Positions 7,229-12,448 of a stretch of 12,448 nt of DNA are shown one piece after another. The number at the start of each line of letters is the position of its first letter. Position 1 is the first letter of the stretch. The DNA is taken from contig JAKSDE010000082.1 of assembly GCA_022360235.1 (NCBI GenBank), positions 1 through 12,448 of the forward strand, given 5' to 3'. The translations under genes and the position numbers were made by a program. The notes beneath the pieces are model-generated. The model was given only the letters and a program-made list of their open reading frames with translations. It had not been told where the DNA came from and searched no databases. The stretch comes from Cytophagales bacterium. Lineage in GTDB: Bacteria > Bacteroidota > Bacteroidia > Cytophagales > Amoebophilaceae.

Positions 7229-8743
7229 ATGAATCGACGAATCACCCATATTTTACTTATTTTTTCTTTCAGCTTACTAGGGTGTACCAAATATCATACA
7301 GAACCCTACTATCCTAAATCGTTTCCAATACAATCCAATACGATTGAGGATGACCTCATCAAAGCGGCTAGGGAGGGTAACCTTCAAAAGGTAAAAGAAT
7401 GCACAGAACAAGGCGCCAGTATTAATGTAGAAGATCAAGGTGGGAGGACACCACTGCATATAGCATCAGCAAAAGGCCACTTACATGTTGTTCAATATTT
7501 AGTGGAAGAGCAAAATGATAATATAAAAAAAAGAACCAAAGATGGTTGGGCTCCCTTGCACATGGCAGCTGCAGGAGGTCATATAGCTATAGTGCAATAT
7601 TATGTAGCTCATGGTGTAGATATCAATACTCGAACTCAAGCAGGTAGAAATCCATTATATTTGGCAGCTCTCTATAATCACCCAGAATTGGTTAAGGAGC
7701 TACTAAATCTTGGTGCAGATGGCGCTAACGCCCTCATGGTTGCTGCCGCTGCTAAGCAATGGGCCCTAGTGGATCAACTCCTTGGCAAGGGCGTGAGCCT
7801 AGAGGAAAAAGATGAAAAGGGTCGCTCTTTTGGTGAAAGAGCCGTTGAGGAAGCTACAGCAACTGGAAAACTGGAAGCAATTGACCTAGCATTGAGCAAA
7901 GAAGAAGGGAGTGATGGCTATTTTTGTGATTGTGATGGCATCACCCTGGTAGCGGCGGCCCATACTGGACGCTTAGAAAAATTAGTCAAGCATCTAAATT
8001 TAAACCTAGCACGTGTAGAACAAATAATCCCTATTGCTGCTCAATATGAAAGTGTGGAGGCAATAGCATTGCTTATAAAAGAAGGACACCCTGAAGCTTG
8101 GCAATTATTAGCTGAACATGGCTATATAGCTATAGTGGAAAAACTTTTAAGTAGCCGCGTCGAGATGTCAAGCTTTCCTCTTATGAATCTTTTAGAATGG
8201 GCCACTGCGCATGAAAAGGAGAGAATTATAGAAATACTCGCACCACGCTTGGAAGATGCTCATGACAATCCAGGATTAAGTGATCTATCTCGTCCCCGTT
8301 CAGATTTTTCATTAGAACTATCAGAAATACTCAGTATACCTAGCTATTCAGTAAGTTCTGGAATAGCAATAAGTTACCCACGTGCTTCGCTTAGTTCAGC
8401 ATTTTTAGACACCCCATCCGAGGCTGTTAATACCCCCTATAGCGATCAATCTCCTAAAGAACATCTTTTACACCAAGCAGTGGAGGGGGGGAAAACAGCC
8501 TCAGTGGCAAAATGGATAGAATTGGGGGCTAATGTTAATTCACAAGATAGTCTAGGAGACACGCCTCTGCACAAGGCAGTAAGACAAAATAACGAAACGC
8601 TCGTCACCATCCTTTTAAATGCTCCTGGAATCAACCTCAAGGTAAAAAATAACCAAGGGAAAAAGCCAGTGGATATAGCTCCAAGAAAAATTAAAAACCT
8701 TATCAGAAGCAGTAATATCCGGGTAATAGACGAGGATTCCTAG
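7229..8743 (+). CDS. Ankyrin-repeat lipoprotein with a single variant repeat and the full C-terminal module
   Basis: 504 aa from the conserved MNRRITH start. Signal peptide 1-19 with LLGC lipobox (Cys19). Ankyrin repeats at about 39-68, 71-103 (RTPLHIASAKGH), 105-137 (WAPLHMAAAGGH) and 139-165 (NPLYLAALYNHPELV). One 37-residue variant repeat, about 165-197 (AKQWALVDQLL, then KGVSLEEKD). Conserved helical module at about 198-345 with the FCDCDG motif, a Ser-rich linker at about 350-410, and terminal ankyrin repeats at about 415-495 (DTPLHKAV). It is almost the same protein as the first gene with the 19-repeat array reduced to one unit, and may represent the unexpanded form. A one-base difference near 8715 puts the last residues in another frame than the first gene, so the tail (IRVIDEDS) differs and is shorter. 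A decayed copy of the 3477-type gene follows 94 bases later. Host-protein binding is inferred from the family only. Confidence 0.9.
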   Translation: MNRRITHILLIFSFSLLGCTKYHTEPYYPKSFPIQSNTIEDDLIKAAREGNLQKVKECTEQGASINVEDQGGRTPLHIASAKGHLHVVQYLVEEQNDNIKKRTKDGWAPLHMAAAGGHIAIVQYYVAHGVDINTRTQAGRNPLYLAALYNHPELVKELLNLGADGANALMVAAAAKQWALVDQLLGKGVSLEEKDEKGRSFGERAVEEATATGKLEAIDLALSKEEGSDGYFCDCDGITLVAAAHTGRLEKLVKHLNLNLARVEQIIPIAAQYESVEAIALLIKEGHPEAWQLLAEHGYIAIVEKLLSSRVEMSSFPLMNLLEWATAHEKERIIEILAPRLEDAHDNPGLSDLSRPRSDFSLELSEILSIPSYSVSSGIAISYPRASLSSAFLDTPSEAVNTPYSDQSPKEHLLHQAVEGGKTASVAKWIELGANVNSQDSLGDTPLHKAVRQNNETLVTILLNAPGINLKVKNNQGKKPVDIAPRKIKNLIRSSNIRVIDEDS

Positions 8744-8837
8744 AGAGATTAGGAATTATTCGAGAGTAAAAAGTTATAAAGTCTGTCTATACAATGATCA
8801 TCTAGTAACCTTAAAAACAGCTATGCTTATGAAAGCC

Positions 8838-9123
8838 ATGAAGAAAATTTTGAACTTATTATTGGTGGTGAGTTGTACCACAAAAAACCATTGATGCTGC
8901 CTGCAACAACCTCAAGCCCTACTAATGAAACTTTTCAAGCGGCCCTAGAAGAAAATAAGCTAGAGGTTGTTGCAAGAATGCTCGATGAAAATCCAGCTTT
9001 AATCAATGGTAGCCTACAAGCCACTTCGAAAAGCAGGAATCCATTCAAGACAAAGCTTTACATGTAGCCGCTAAGCGGGGTCATGTAAATCTAGTTGATA
9101 GTCATTTTAACCCTTCAATATGA
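8838..9123 (+). pseudogene. Frameshifted, truncated copy of the 3477-type ankyrin lipoprotein
   Basis: It aligns with the start of the gene at 3477, including the MKKIL signal peptide (here MKKILNLLLVVSC). A one-base deletion in the AAAAA run near 8886 sends the frame to TGA at 8892. The original frame is then open through FQAALEENKLEVV until a second one-base deletion near 9050 leads to TAG at 9065. After that the third segment reads HVAAKRGHVNLVD before similarity is lost near 9100, with a stop at 9121. About 80% of the gene is missing. Its place behind the gene at 7229 copies the arrangement of the first two genes, so it came from duplication of the two-gene unit. A short peptide from the first frame could in principle be secreted, but this looks like decay. 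Confidence 0.88.
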
Positions 9124-9242
9124 TTTTTTTTATTTAACATGGTATTACCCTACAGACAGTAATTTATGGAATACAGCTTGTCAAAAGATAGTCAGCCTGG
9201 AACAATCACAAGGCATTCAGCTAGATCAACCTTACAACCGTT

Positions 9243-9310
9243 GATGTAGTATAAACATTCCTATAACGTGTGCCCTCTTTATAAATTAGGAATTGTAAAA
9301 TAGTTCGTTT
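9243..9310 (+). repeat. 68-bp dispersed intergenic repeat, copy 2
   Basis: Ungapped match to 7013-7080 with four differences. It overlaps the start of the 107-bp tandem repeat. The stretch just before it, 9124-9242, shows no gene, relic or hairpin that I can recognise. Confidence 0.8.
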
Positions 9311-9574
9311 ATCTTGCGCGACCAGGCAGTTAGTCCACGAAATACGAAAACTGGCTGTTTAGTGGAGGGGCCTTATAATGCTATTTTATAAATTAGGAAT
9401 TGTAAAATAGTTCGTTTAAATTGCATGACTGAGCAGTTACTCCACGAAATACACAAACTGGCTGTTTAATGGAGAGGCTTTATAATGCTATTTTATAAAT
9501 TAGGAATTGTAAAATAGTTCGTTTAGCTTACGCGACCAAACAGTTAGTCTACGAAATACGAAAACTGGCTGTTT
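9281..9574 (+). repeat. 107-bp tandem repeat, 2.7 copies, carrying promoter-like and hairpin elements
   Basis: Units begin at 9281, 9388 and 9495, exactly 107 bases apart; the third stops after 80 bases at 9574. Each unit contains ATAAATTAGGAATTGTAAAA, then a segment ending in AACTGGCTGTTT. In the first two units TTATAATG follows, at about 9373-9380 and 9479-9486. The second part of the unit is the same DNA as the upstream block of the family genes, so the putative promoter region has been multiplied. Two units (9381-9410 and 9488-9517) form an AT-rich hairpin with arms CTATTTTA and TAAAATAG, extended inward by AATT pairs. Confidence 0.88.
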
Positions 9575-9616
9575 GAACAGTATATGCTTATTTTTGAAAC
9601 CTAAAGAGTTATAGCT
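9536..9616 (+). promoter_or_regulatory. Upstream block and putative promoter of the 9617 gene
   Basis: The block is shortened compared with those at 5507 and 7113: the stretch with TATAAT is missing next to the gene and is found only in the repeat units upstream. TATTTTTG at 9589-9596 fits the Bacteroidota -7 consensus TAnnTTTG exactly, but the nearest TTTG upstream (9572-9575) is closer than the usual spacing, so the assignment is weak. AAAGAG lies 8 bases before the ATG. Confidence 0.35.
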
Positions 9617-10264
9617 ATGAATCGACGAATCACCCATATTTTACTCATTTTTGTTTACTGCTTACTGGGATGTACCAAATATTATAAAGAACCTTACCAT
9701 CCTAAATTGCCTCCAATACAATCTAATGCGATTGAGGATGATCTCCTCAAAGCGGCTAGGGAGGGTAACCTTGAAGGTGTAACAGAATGTATAAAACAAG
9801 GTGCTAATATTCAGGAAAAAGATGAATATGGTCGCTCTGCCGGTGCTCGTGCCCTTGAGGCCGCTGTAGCGGCTGGAAACAGGGAACTTGTGGATCAACT
9901 CCTCTCGCTTGGCGTGAGCCTAAGTGAAATAGATAAAAATGGTGACTCTGCCGGCGTTCATGCCCTTAAGGCCGCTGCAGCGGCTGGAAACGAGGAGCTT
10001 GTGGAACTATTCATCTCACTTTTTGTGGTAAAGTATAAGTATGGTAGGGACGATATCTACCGCGAGGCCCTTGAGGCCGCTGCAGAGGCTAACCAGGCGA
10101 AGGTGGCGGATCAAATCTTTCGTAGGATAACATTAGGGGGAAAAAGTAGTCTTCTTTTTGGACTTAGACTCCCTTCACTCCTCGCAGAATTATCAGGTAA
10201 AAATCCCGATCAAATGCCCACTGTGTGTGAATGGTTCAGACTCTTGAGGTCGGGTCGGCTGTGA
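9617..10264 (+). CDS. Short ankyrin-type lipoprotein, probably a truncated family member
   Basis: 215 aa from the conserved MNRRITH start. Signal peptide 1-19 with LLGC lipobox (Cys19). One ankyrin repeat at about 39-70 (AIEDDLLKAAREGNLEGV) is followed by two clear 37-residue variant repeats at 71-107 (GRSAGARALEAA) and 108-144 (GDSAGVHALKAA), and a third degraded one from about 145 (EALEAAAEANQAKVADQI). In these repeats the second helix reads GN(R/E)ELV instead of QWALL or GQEAL. The last 45 residues (from about ITLGGKSSLLFG) match nothing else in the window. A relic of the family C-terminal module stands 450 bases downstream, so the gene may once have continued into it before an insertion or deletion. 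Whether the tail is functional or a by-product of truncation is unclear. Confidence 0.83.
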   Translation: MNRRITHILLIFVYCLLGCTKYYKEPYHPKLPPIQSNAIEDDLLKAAREGNLEGVTECIKQGANIQEKDEYGRSAGARALEAAVAAGNRELVDQLLSLGVSLSEIDKNGDSAGVHALKAAAAAGNEELVELFISLFVVKYKYGRDDIYREALEAAAEANQAKVADQIFRRITLGGKSSLLFGLRLPSLLAELSGKNPDQMPTVCEWFRLLRSGRL

Positions 10265-10325
10265 ATCTAGATAGTCGATCCTTAAGAACGCTCGATGGTT
10301 CTATTTTTGATGTGTTTTGCAACAG

Positions 10326-10347
10326 GCTAAGTTCGTCATTTAACGTG
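10326..10347 (+). repeat. 22-bp imperfect direct repeat, left copy
   Basis: It begins GCTAAG and contains TCGTCATTT. It matches 10659-10680 at 19 of 22 positions. The two copies bracket about 310 bases that hold both hairpins, as the flanks of an inserted or duplicated element might. Confidence 0.5.
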
Positions 10348-10367
10348 CTTACCCCTTACTTTTTGCT

Positions 10368-10414
10368 CCCCTGCCGGGGGCCCTACTTTTTTGTCTGCCA
10401 CACAAAAAAGTAGG
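10368..10414 (+). terminator. Paired hairpins, possible terminator or REP-like element
   Basis: A small GC hairpin (CCCC-TGCC-GGGG, 10368-10379) is followed by a T-run. That run is part of a perfect 13-bp inverted repeat, CCTACTTTTTTGT at 10382-10394 and its complement at 10402-10414, with a 7-base loop. It lies about 100 bases past the 9617 gene and could end its transcript. The strong hairpin is not followed by a T-run on the plus strand; on the minus strand it is not followed by one either. A repeat-element origin is therefore at least as likely. Confidence 0.4.
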
Positions 10415-10431
10415 CAAAAAAATCACCGCTG

Positions 10432-10552
10432 TTGAAAAATGGCTAAAATTCTTGCGCTACGTGCTAAAAATTGGCCAACTCGTCGCTGCGCTTCTCAGAC
10501 ACGCCAATTTTTGGCCGCACTTCGCTTAGAATTTCTTAACACCATTTTTCAA
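10432..10552. repeat. 121-bp imperfect palindrome (REP/MITE-like)
   Basis: Nested complementary arms share one centre near 10490: TTGAAAAATGG (10432-10442) with CCATTTTTCAA (10542-10552), AAATTCT (10446-10452) with AGAATTT (10528-10534), GTGC (10461-10464) with GCAC (10517-10520), and AAAAATTGGC (10466-10475) with GCCAATTTTT (10503-10512). As RNA it would fold into one long stem with internal loops. There is no open frame with transposase features. It resembles the hairpin repeats scattered in Bacteroidota intergenic DNA, but I cannot assign a named family. Confidence 0.72.
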
Positions 10553-10658
10553 AGGCGGATCTCTATGCTTGATAGGGCCTGCTATTTTTTGCAAGGTTTT
10601 GGCGTGCTATAAAGGTTTTTCTTGCCAATATTGCTACGCTATAGATGAGTTTTTGTGA

Positions 10659-10680
10659 GCTAAGATCGTCATTTTAAGTG
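10659..10680 (+). repeat. 22-bp imperfect direct repeat, right copy
   Basis: It matches 10326-10347 with three differences, all single-base substitutions. See the left copy for its possible meaning. Confidence 0.5.
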
Positions 10681-10716
10681 TAAAAATACAGTATTTATAC
10701 TTGTTAAGGGTCGACT

Positions 10717-10827
10717 AGATAGATAAAGCGCTCTTTGGGTGAGAGACCGTTGAGGGTAGCTATAGCAACTAGAAAACTAGAGGAAATTAAACTAGCATTG
10801 AGCAAACAGGAACCCCATGCGCTGTAA
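10717..10827 (+). pseudogene. Second relic of the family C-terminal module
   Basis: From 10729 the frame reads RSLGERPLRVAIATRKLEEI and then KLALSKQEP, ending at TAA 10825. It aligns with the start of the C-terminal module in the genes at 1 and 7229 (RSFGERAV, LALSKEE). A TAG at 10720 closes the frame upstream and there is no start codon. The joint at its left end (GATAGATAAAGCGCTCTTT) is the same as at 6917-6935, so both relics descend from one already broken copy. Only about 30 codons remain. Confidence 0.75.
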
Positions 10828-10938
10828 CACCCCTGCACGCTTGATGATCTATGAAAGTCTTTGAGCACCGTATTTGAATATAAGCAGTAAACAATGACTG
10901 AATGAAGCAATTCCTGCCTCGTTTTCTACAACCCCCTC

Positions 10939-10967
10939 TTGTAAAAAAAGATAGAAAGCACTAATAT
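10939..10967 (+). promoter_or_regulatory. Possible promoter of tRNA-Asn
   Basis: TTGTAA (10939-10944), a 17-base spacer and TAATAT (10962-10967) end 20 bases before the tRNA. This is a sigma70-like arrangement. Bacteroidota often use other boxes, so it is only a candidate. Confidence 0.35.
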
Positions 10968-10987
10968 TGAGACACTAGGTCACACAC

Positions 10988-11061
10988 TCCTCCTTAGCTC
11001 AGTTGGTTAGAGCATCTGACTGTTAATCAGAGGGTCGCTGGTTCGAGCCCAGCAGGAGGAG
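10988..11061 (+). tRNA. tRNA-Asn (anticodon GTT)
   Basis: A complete 74-base cloverleaf: acceptor TCCTCCT paired with AGGAGGA, D stem GCTC/GAGC, anticodon stem TCTGA/TCAGA around loop CTGTTAA (anticodon GTT, reading AAC and AAT), T stem GCTGG/CCAGC with loop TTCGAGC, and discriminator G. The CCA end is not encoded (CAT follows), so it must be added after transcription. It marks the edge of the ankyrin cluster and faces the end of dnaK. Confidence 0.97.
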
Positions 11062-11133
11062 CATAAGGCCAATGCACTGATTTCATCGGCTGTTTGTAGG
11101 AATTTTCAATACTGAGAGATAGAAGTATAGCTA

Positions 11134-11161
11134 TAAAAAAAGCCCCTATTACAGAGGCTTT
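11134..11161 (-). terminator. Intrinsic terminator of dnaK
   Basis: On the minus strand, AAAGCCTC and GGGGCTTT (11139-11161 in plus coordinates) form an 8-bp stem with one G-T pair and a 7-base loop, followed by a run of T. It begins about 45 bases after the dnaK stop. It also protects dnaK and the tRNA from reading into each other. Confidence 0.85.
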
Positions 11162-11206
11162 CCACAGTTTGCTAAGGTAGCGCGTGTACGCTATACACTT
11201 CACTTG

Positions 11207-12448
11207 TTATTTGTCTACTTCTTCATAGTCAACATCTGACACATCTCCCTCATGATTATTGCTACCCGTATCAGCCGTACTTTGTTGCTGTGCGTCATTA
11301 CCCTGAGCAGAAGTAGCTCGCTGTGCAGCTTGATACATTTCTTCCACGAAAGGGGGAAAAATTTTATTTATTGCTTCCATGGCCTTATCAATGCGCTCTA
11401 TATCTTTAGCTTCGTAGGCCTTTTTCAAATCAGCCAAAGCATTTTCTATAGTTTTCTTTTTATCCTCGGAGAGCTTATCTCCCGATTCTTTTAATTTTTT
11501 TTCTGTTTGGAAGATTAAGGAGTCGGCCTCGTTAAGCTTATCTATTTTCTTTCTTTCTTCTTTATCTGCTTCGGCGTTTGCTTCGGCTTCTTTTTTCATT
11601 CTTTTGATTTCTTCTTCTGTCAAACCAGAAGAGGCTTCAATACGAATTTTTTGCTCTTTACCCGTTCCTTTATCTTTCGCAGACACGTTAAGAATACCAT
11701 TCGCATCGATATCAAAAGTCACCTCAATTTGTGGTACGCCTCTTGGGGCTGCTGGGATATTATCTAGATGAAATTTACCGATCGTACGATTATCTTTTGC
11801 CCTAGGCCTTTCTCCTTGTAGTACGTGGATTTCTACTGAAGTCTGGTTGTCTGTGGCTGTAGAGAATATCTGTGACTTTTCCGCTGGGATAGTTGTATTG
11901 GCTTCGATCAGTTTAGTAGACACCCCCCCCATTGTTTCGATACCCAGCGAGAGCGGAGTTACATCGAGGAGTAGTATATCTTTCACCTCGCTAGTGAGTA
12001 TACCTCCTTGGATAGCAGCGCCTATGGCCACCACCTCATCAGGGTTGACGCCTTTAGATGGTTTCTTCCCAAAGAATTTTTCTACTTCTGCTTGAATTCT
12101 AGGGATTCTTGTTGAGCCCCCTACCAAGATTACTTCATTAATGTCAGCAGCATCAAGGGATGCATCTTGCAATGCCTTTTCGCAAGGTGCTAAGGTCCTC
12201 TTGATCAAATCATCTACCAGCTGCTCAAATTTTGCTCTGGTAAGCTTTTTCACAAGGTGTTTAGGTATCCCGTCTACGGCTATAATGTAAGGGAGATTGA
12301 TTTCTGTAGTGGTTGAACTAGAGAGTTCAATTTTAGCTTTTTCTGCTGCCTCTTTGAGTCGTTGCAGCGCTGTAGGGTCTTGCTTCAGATTAGTTCCTTC
12401 CTCTTGCTGGAAAGTATCGGCAAGCCAGTCAATGATCTTTTGGTCAAA
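11207..12448 (-). CDS. dnaK: Molecular chaperone DnaK (Hsp70), C-terminal 413 residues; 5' end off the window
   Basis: DnaK is the cytoplasmic ATP-dependent Hsp70 chaperone that folds client proteins with DnaJ and GrpE. The frame is open to the right edge. The first visible residues, FDQKIIDWL, correspond to about residue 231 of E. coli DnaK, so the N-terminal third is missing; a GTG at 12253 is internal. Visible parts: end of the ATPase domain with [14 protein letters not shown] and [13 protein letters not shown], the interdomain linker LLLDV (about 159-163) in [14 protein letters not shown], the substrate-binding domain ([19 protein letters not shown]), the charged helical lid, a Gln/Ala-rich tail and the typical end DYEEVDK. 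All look intact. It is transcribed towards tRNA-Asn and ends at its own terminator. Base use is that of an ordinary housekeeping gene, unlike the repeat-rich genes to the left. Confidence 0.98.
   Translation of the reverse strand, partial: FDQKIIDWLADTFQQEEGTNLKQDPTALQRLKEAAEKAKIELSSSTTTEINLPYIIAVDGIPKHLVKKLTRAKFEQLVDDLIKRTLAPCEKALQDASLDAADINEVILVGGSTRIPRIQAEVEKFFGKKPSKGVNPDEVVAIGAAIQGGILTSEVKDILLLDVTPLSLGIETMGGVSTKLIEANTTIPAEKSQIFSTATDNQTSVEIHVLQGERPRAKDNRTIGKFHLDNIPAAPRGVPQIEVTFDIDANGILNVSAKDKGTGKEQKIRIEASSGLTEEEIKRMKKEAEANAEADKEERKKIDKLNEADSLIFQTEKKLKESGDKLSEDKKKTIENALADLKKAYEAKDIERIDKAMEAINKIFPPFVEEMYQAAQRATSAQGNDAQQQSTADTGSNNHEGDVSDVDYEEVDK

Larger units (their letters stand above)
10265..10987. 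other. 723-base gene-free stretch with hairpins, palindrome, direct repeats and a relic
   Basis: No convincing gene here. It contains, in order, one copy of a 22-bp direct repeat, a GC-rich mini-hairpin, a 13-bp hairpin, a 121-bp imperfect palindrome, the second direct-repeat copy, a relic of the C-terminal module and a possible tRNA promoter. Segments 10553-10658 and 10828-10938 show nothing further that I recognise. Confidence 0.7.

Noticed and set aside
9281..9574. CRISPR array
   Set aside because: Units of 107 bases are repeated throughout without unique spacers, and there are no cas genes.
10231..10413. Small plus-strand gene of 60 codons overlapping the end of the 9617 gene
   Set aside because: It runs through the hairpin region, has no homologue in the window and no sign of a ribosome site; judged chance.
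10704..10910. Minus-strand frame of 68 codons
   Set aside because: It is antisense to the C-module relic, whose plus-strand similarity explains the DNA.
10988..11061. tRNA-Asn as the attachment site of an integrated island
   Set aside because: I see no second copy of the tRNA 3' end in the window and no integrase; the other end of the cluster is outside.
11252..11494. Plus-strand frames opposite dnaK (also 11847-12095)
   Set aside because: They lie antisense to a strongly conserved gene and show no recognisable protein character.

Overview
The window looks like part of the chromosome of an intracellular Bacteroidota symbiont of the Amoebophilus/Cardinium type. This is an inference from the tandem ankyrin-repeat lipoproteins, the AT-rich non-repeat DNA, the abundant gene decay and a typical bacterial dnaK and tRNA-Asn. 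No gene here fixes the species, and a database search would be needed to settle it.

Layout. Positions 1-10264 hold a rightward cluster of five ankyrin-type lipoprotein genes plus decayed copies. Four of the five (1-3374, 5624-6925, 7229-8743, 9617-10264) belong to one paralogous family. The last three show the same lipoprotein signal peptide (MNRRITHILLIF...LLGC). The first enters the window just after that peptide. All four share an N-terminal ankyrin repeat and then differ by module: about 19, 9, 1 and 2-3 copies of an unusual 37-residue ankyrin-like repeat. Two of them also have a shared C-terminal module (a conserved helical region, a Ser-rich linker and terminal ankyrin repeats). The fifth gene (3477-5405) is a different ankyrin lipoprotein behind the first family member. 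A frameshifted, truncated copy of it (8838-9123) lies at the same place behind the third family gene. The two-gene unit has therefore been duplicated in tandem and the second copy is decaying.

Spaces between the genes are built from related DNA: a conserved upstream block before each family gene, a 107-bp tandem repeat (9281-9574), a 68-bp dispersed repeat (7013 and 9243), and two relics of the C-terminal module (6913-7011 and 10717-10827) that share one ancient deletion. The stretch 10265-10987 has no intact gene. It carries a 13-bp perfect hairpin, a 121-bp imperfect palindrome resembling a REP/MITE-like element, a pair of 22-bp direct repeats and the second relic.

From 10988 the DNA is ordinary housekeeping sequence: tRNA-Asn(GTT) on the plus strand, facing the 3' end of dnaK on the minus strand, which has a clear intrinsic terminator and runs off the right edge.

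Working idea (inference): the cluster is a locus of secreted or surface-anchored ankyrin lipoproteins that diversifies by changing repeat number, exchanging repeats between paralogues and gaining or losing whole C-terminal modules. The proteins probably contact host proteins, as ankyrin proteins of intracellular symbionts are generally thought to do.
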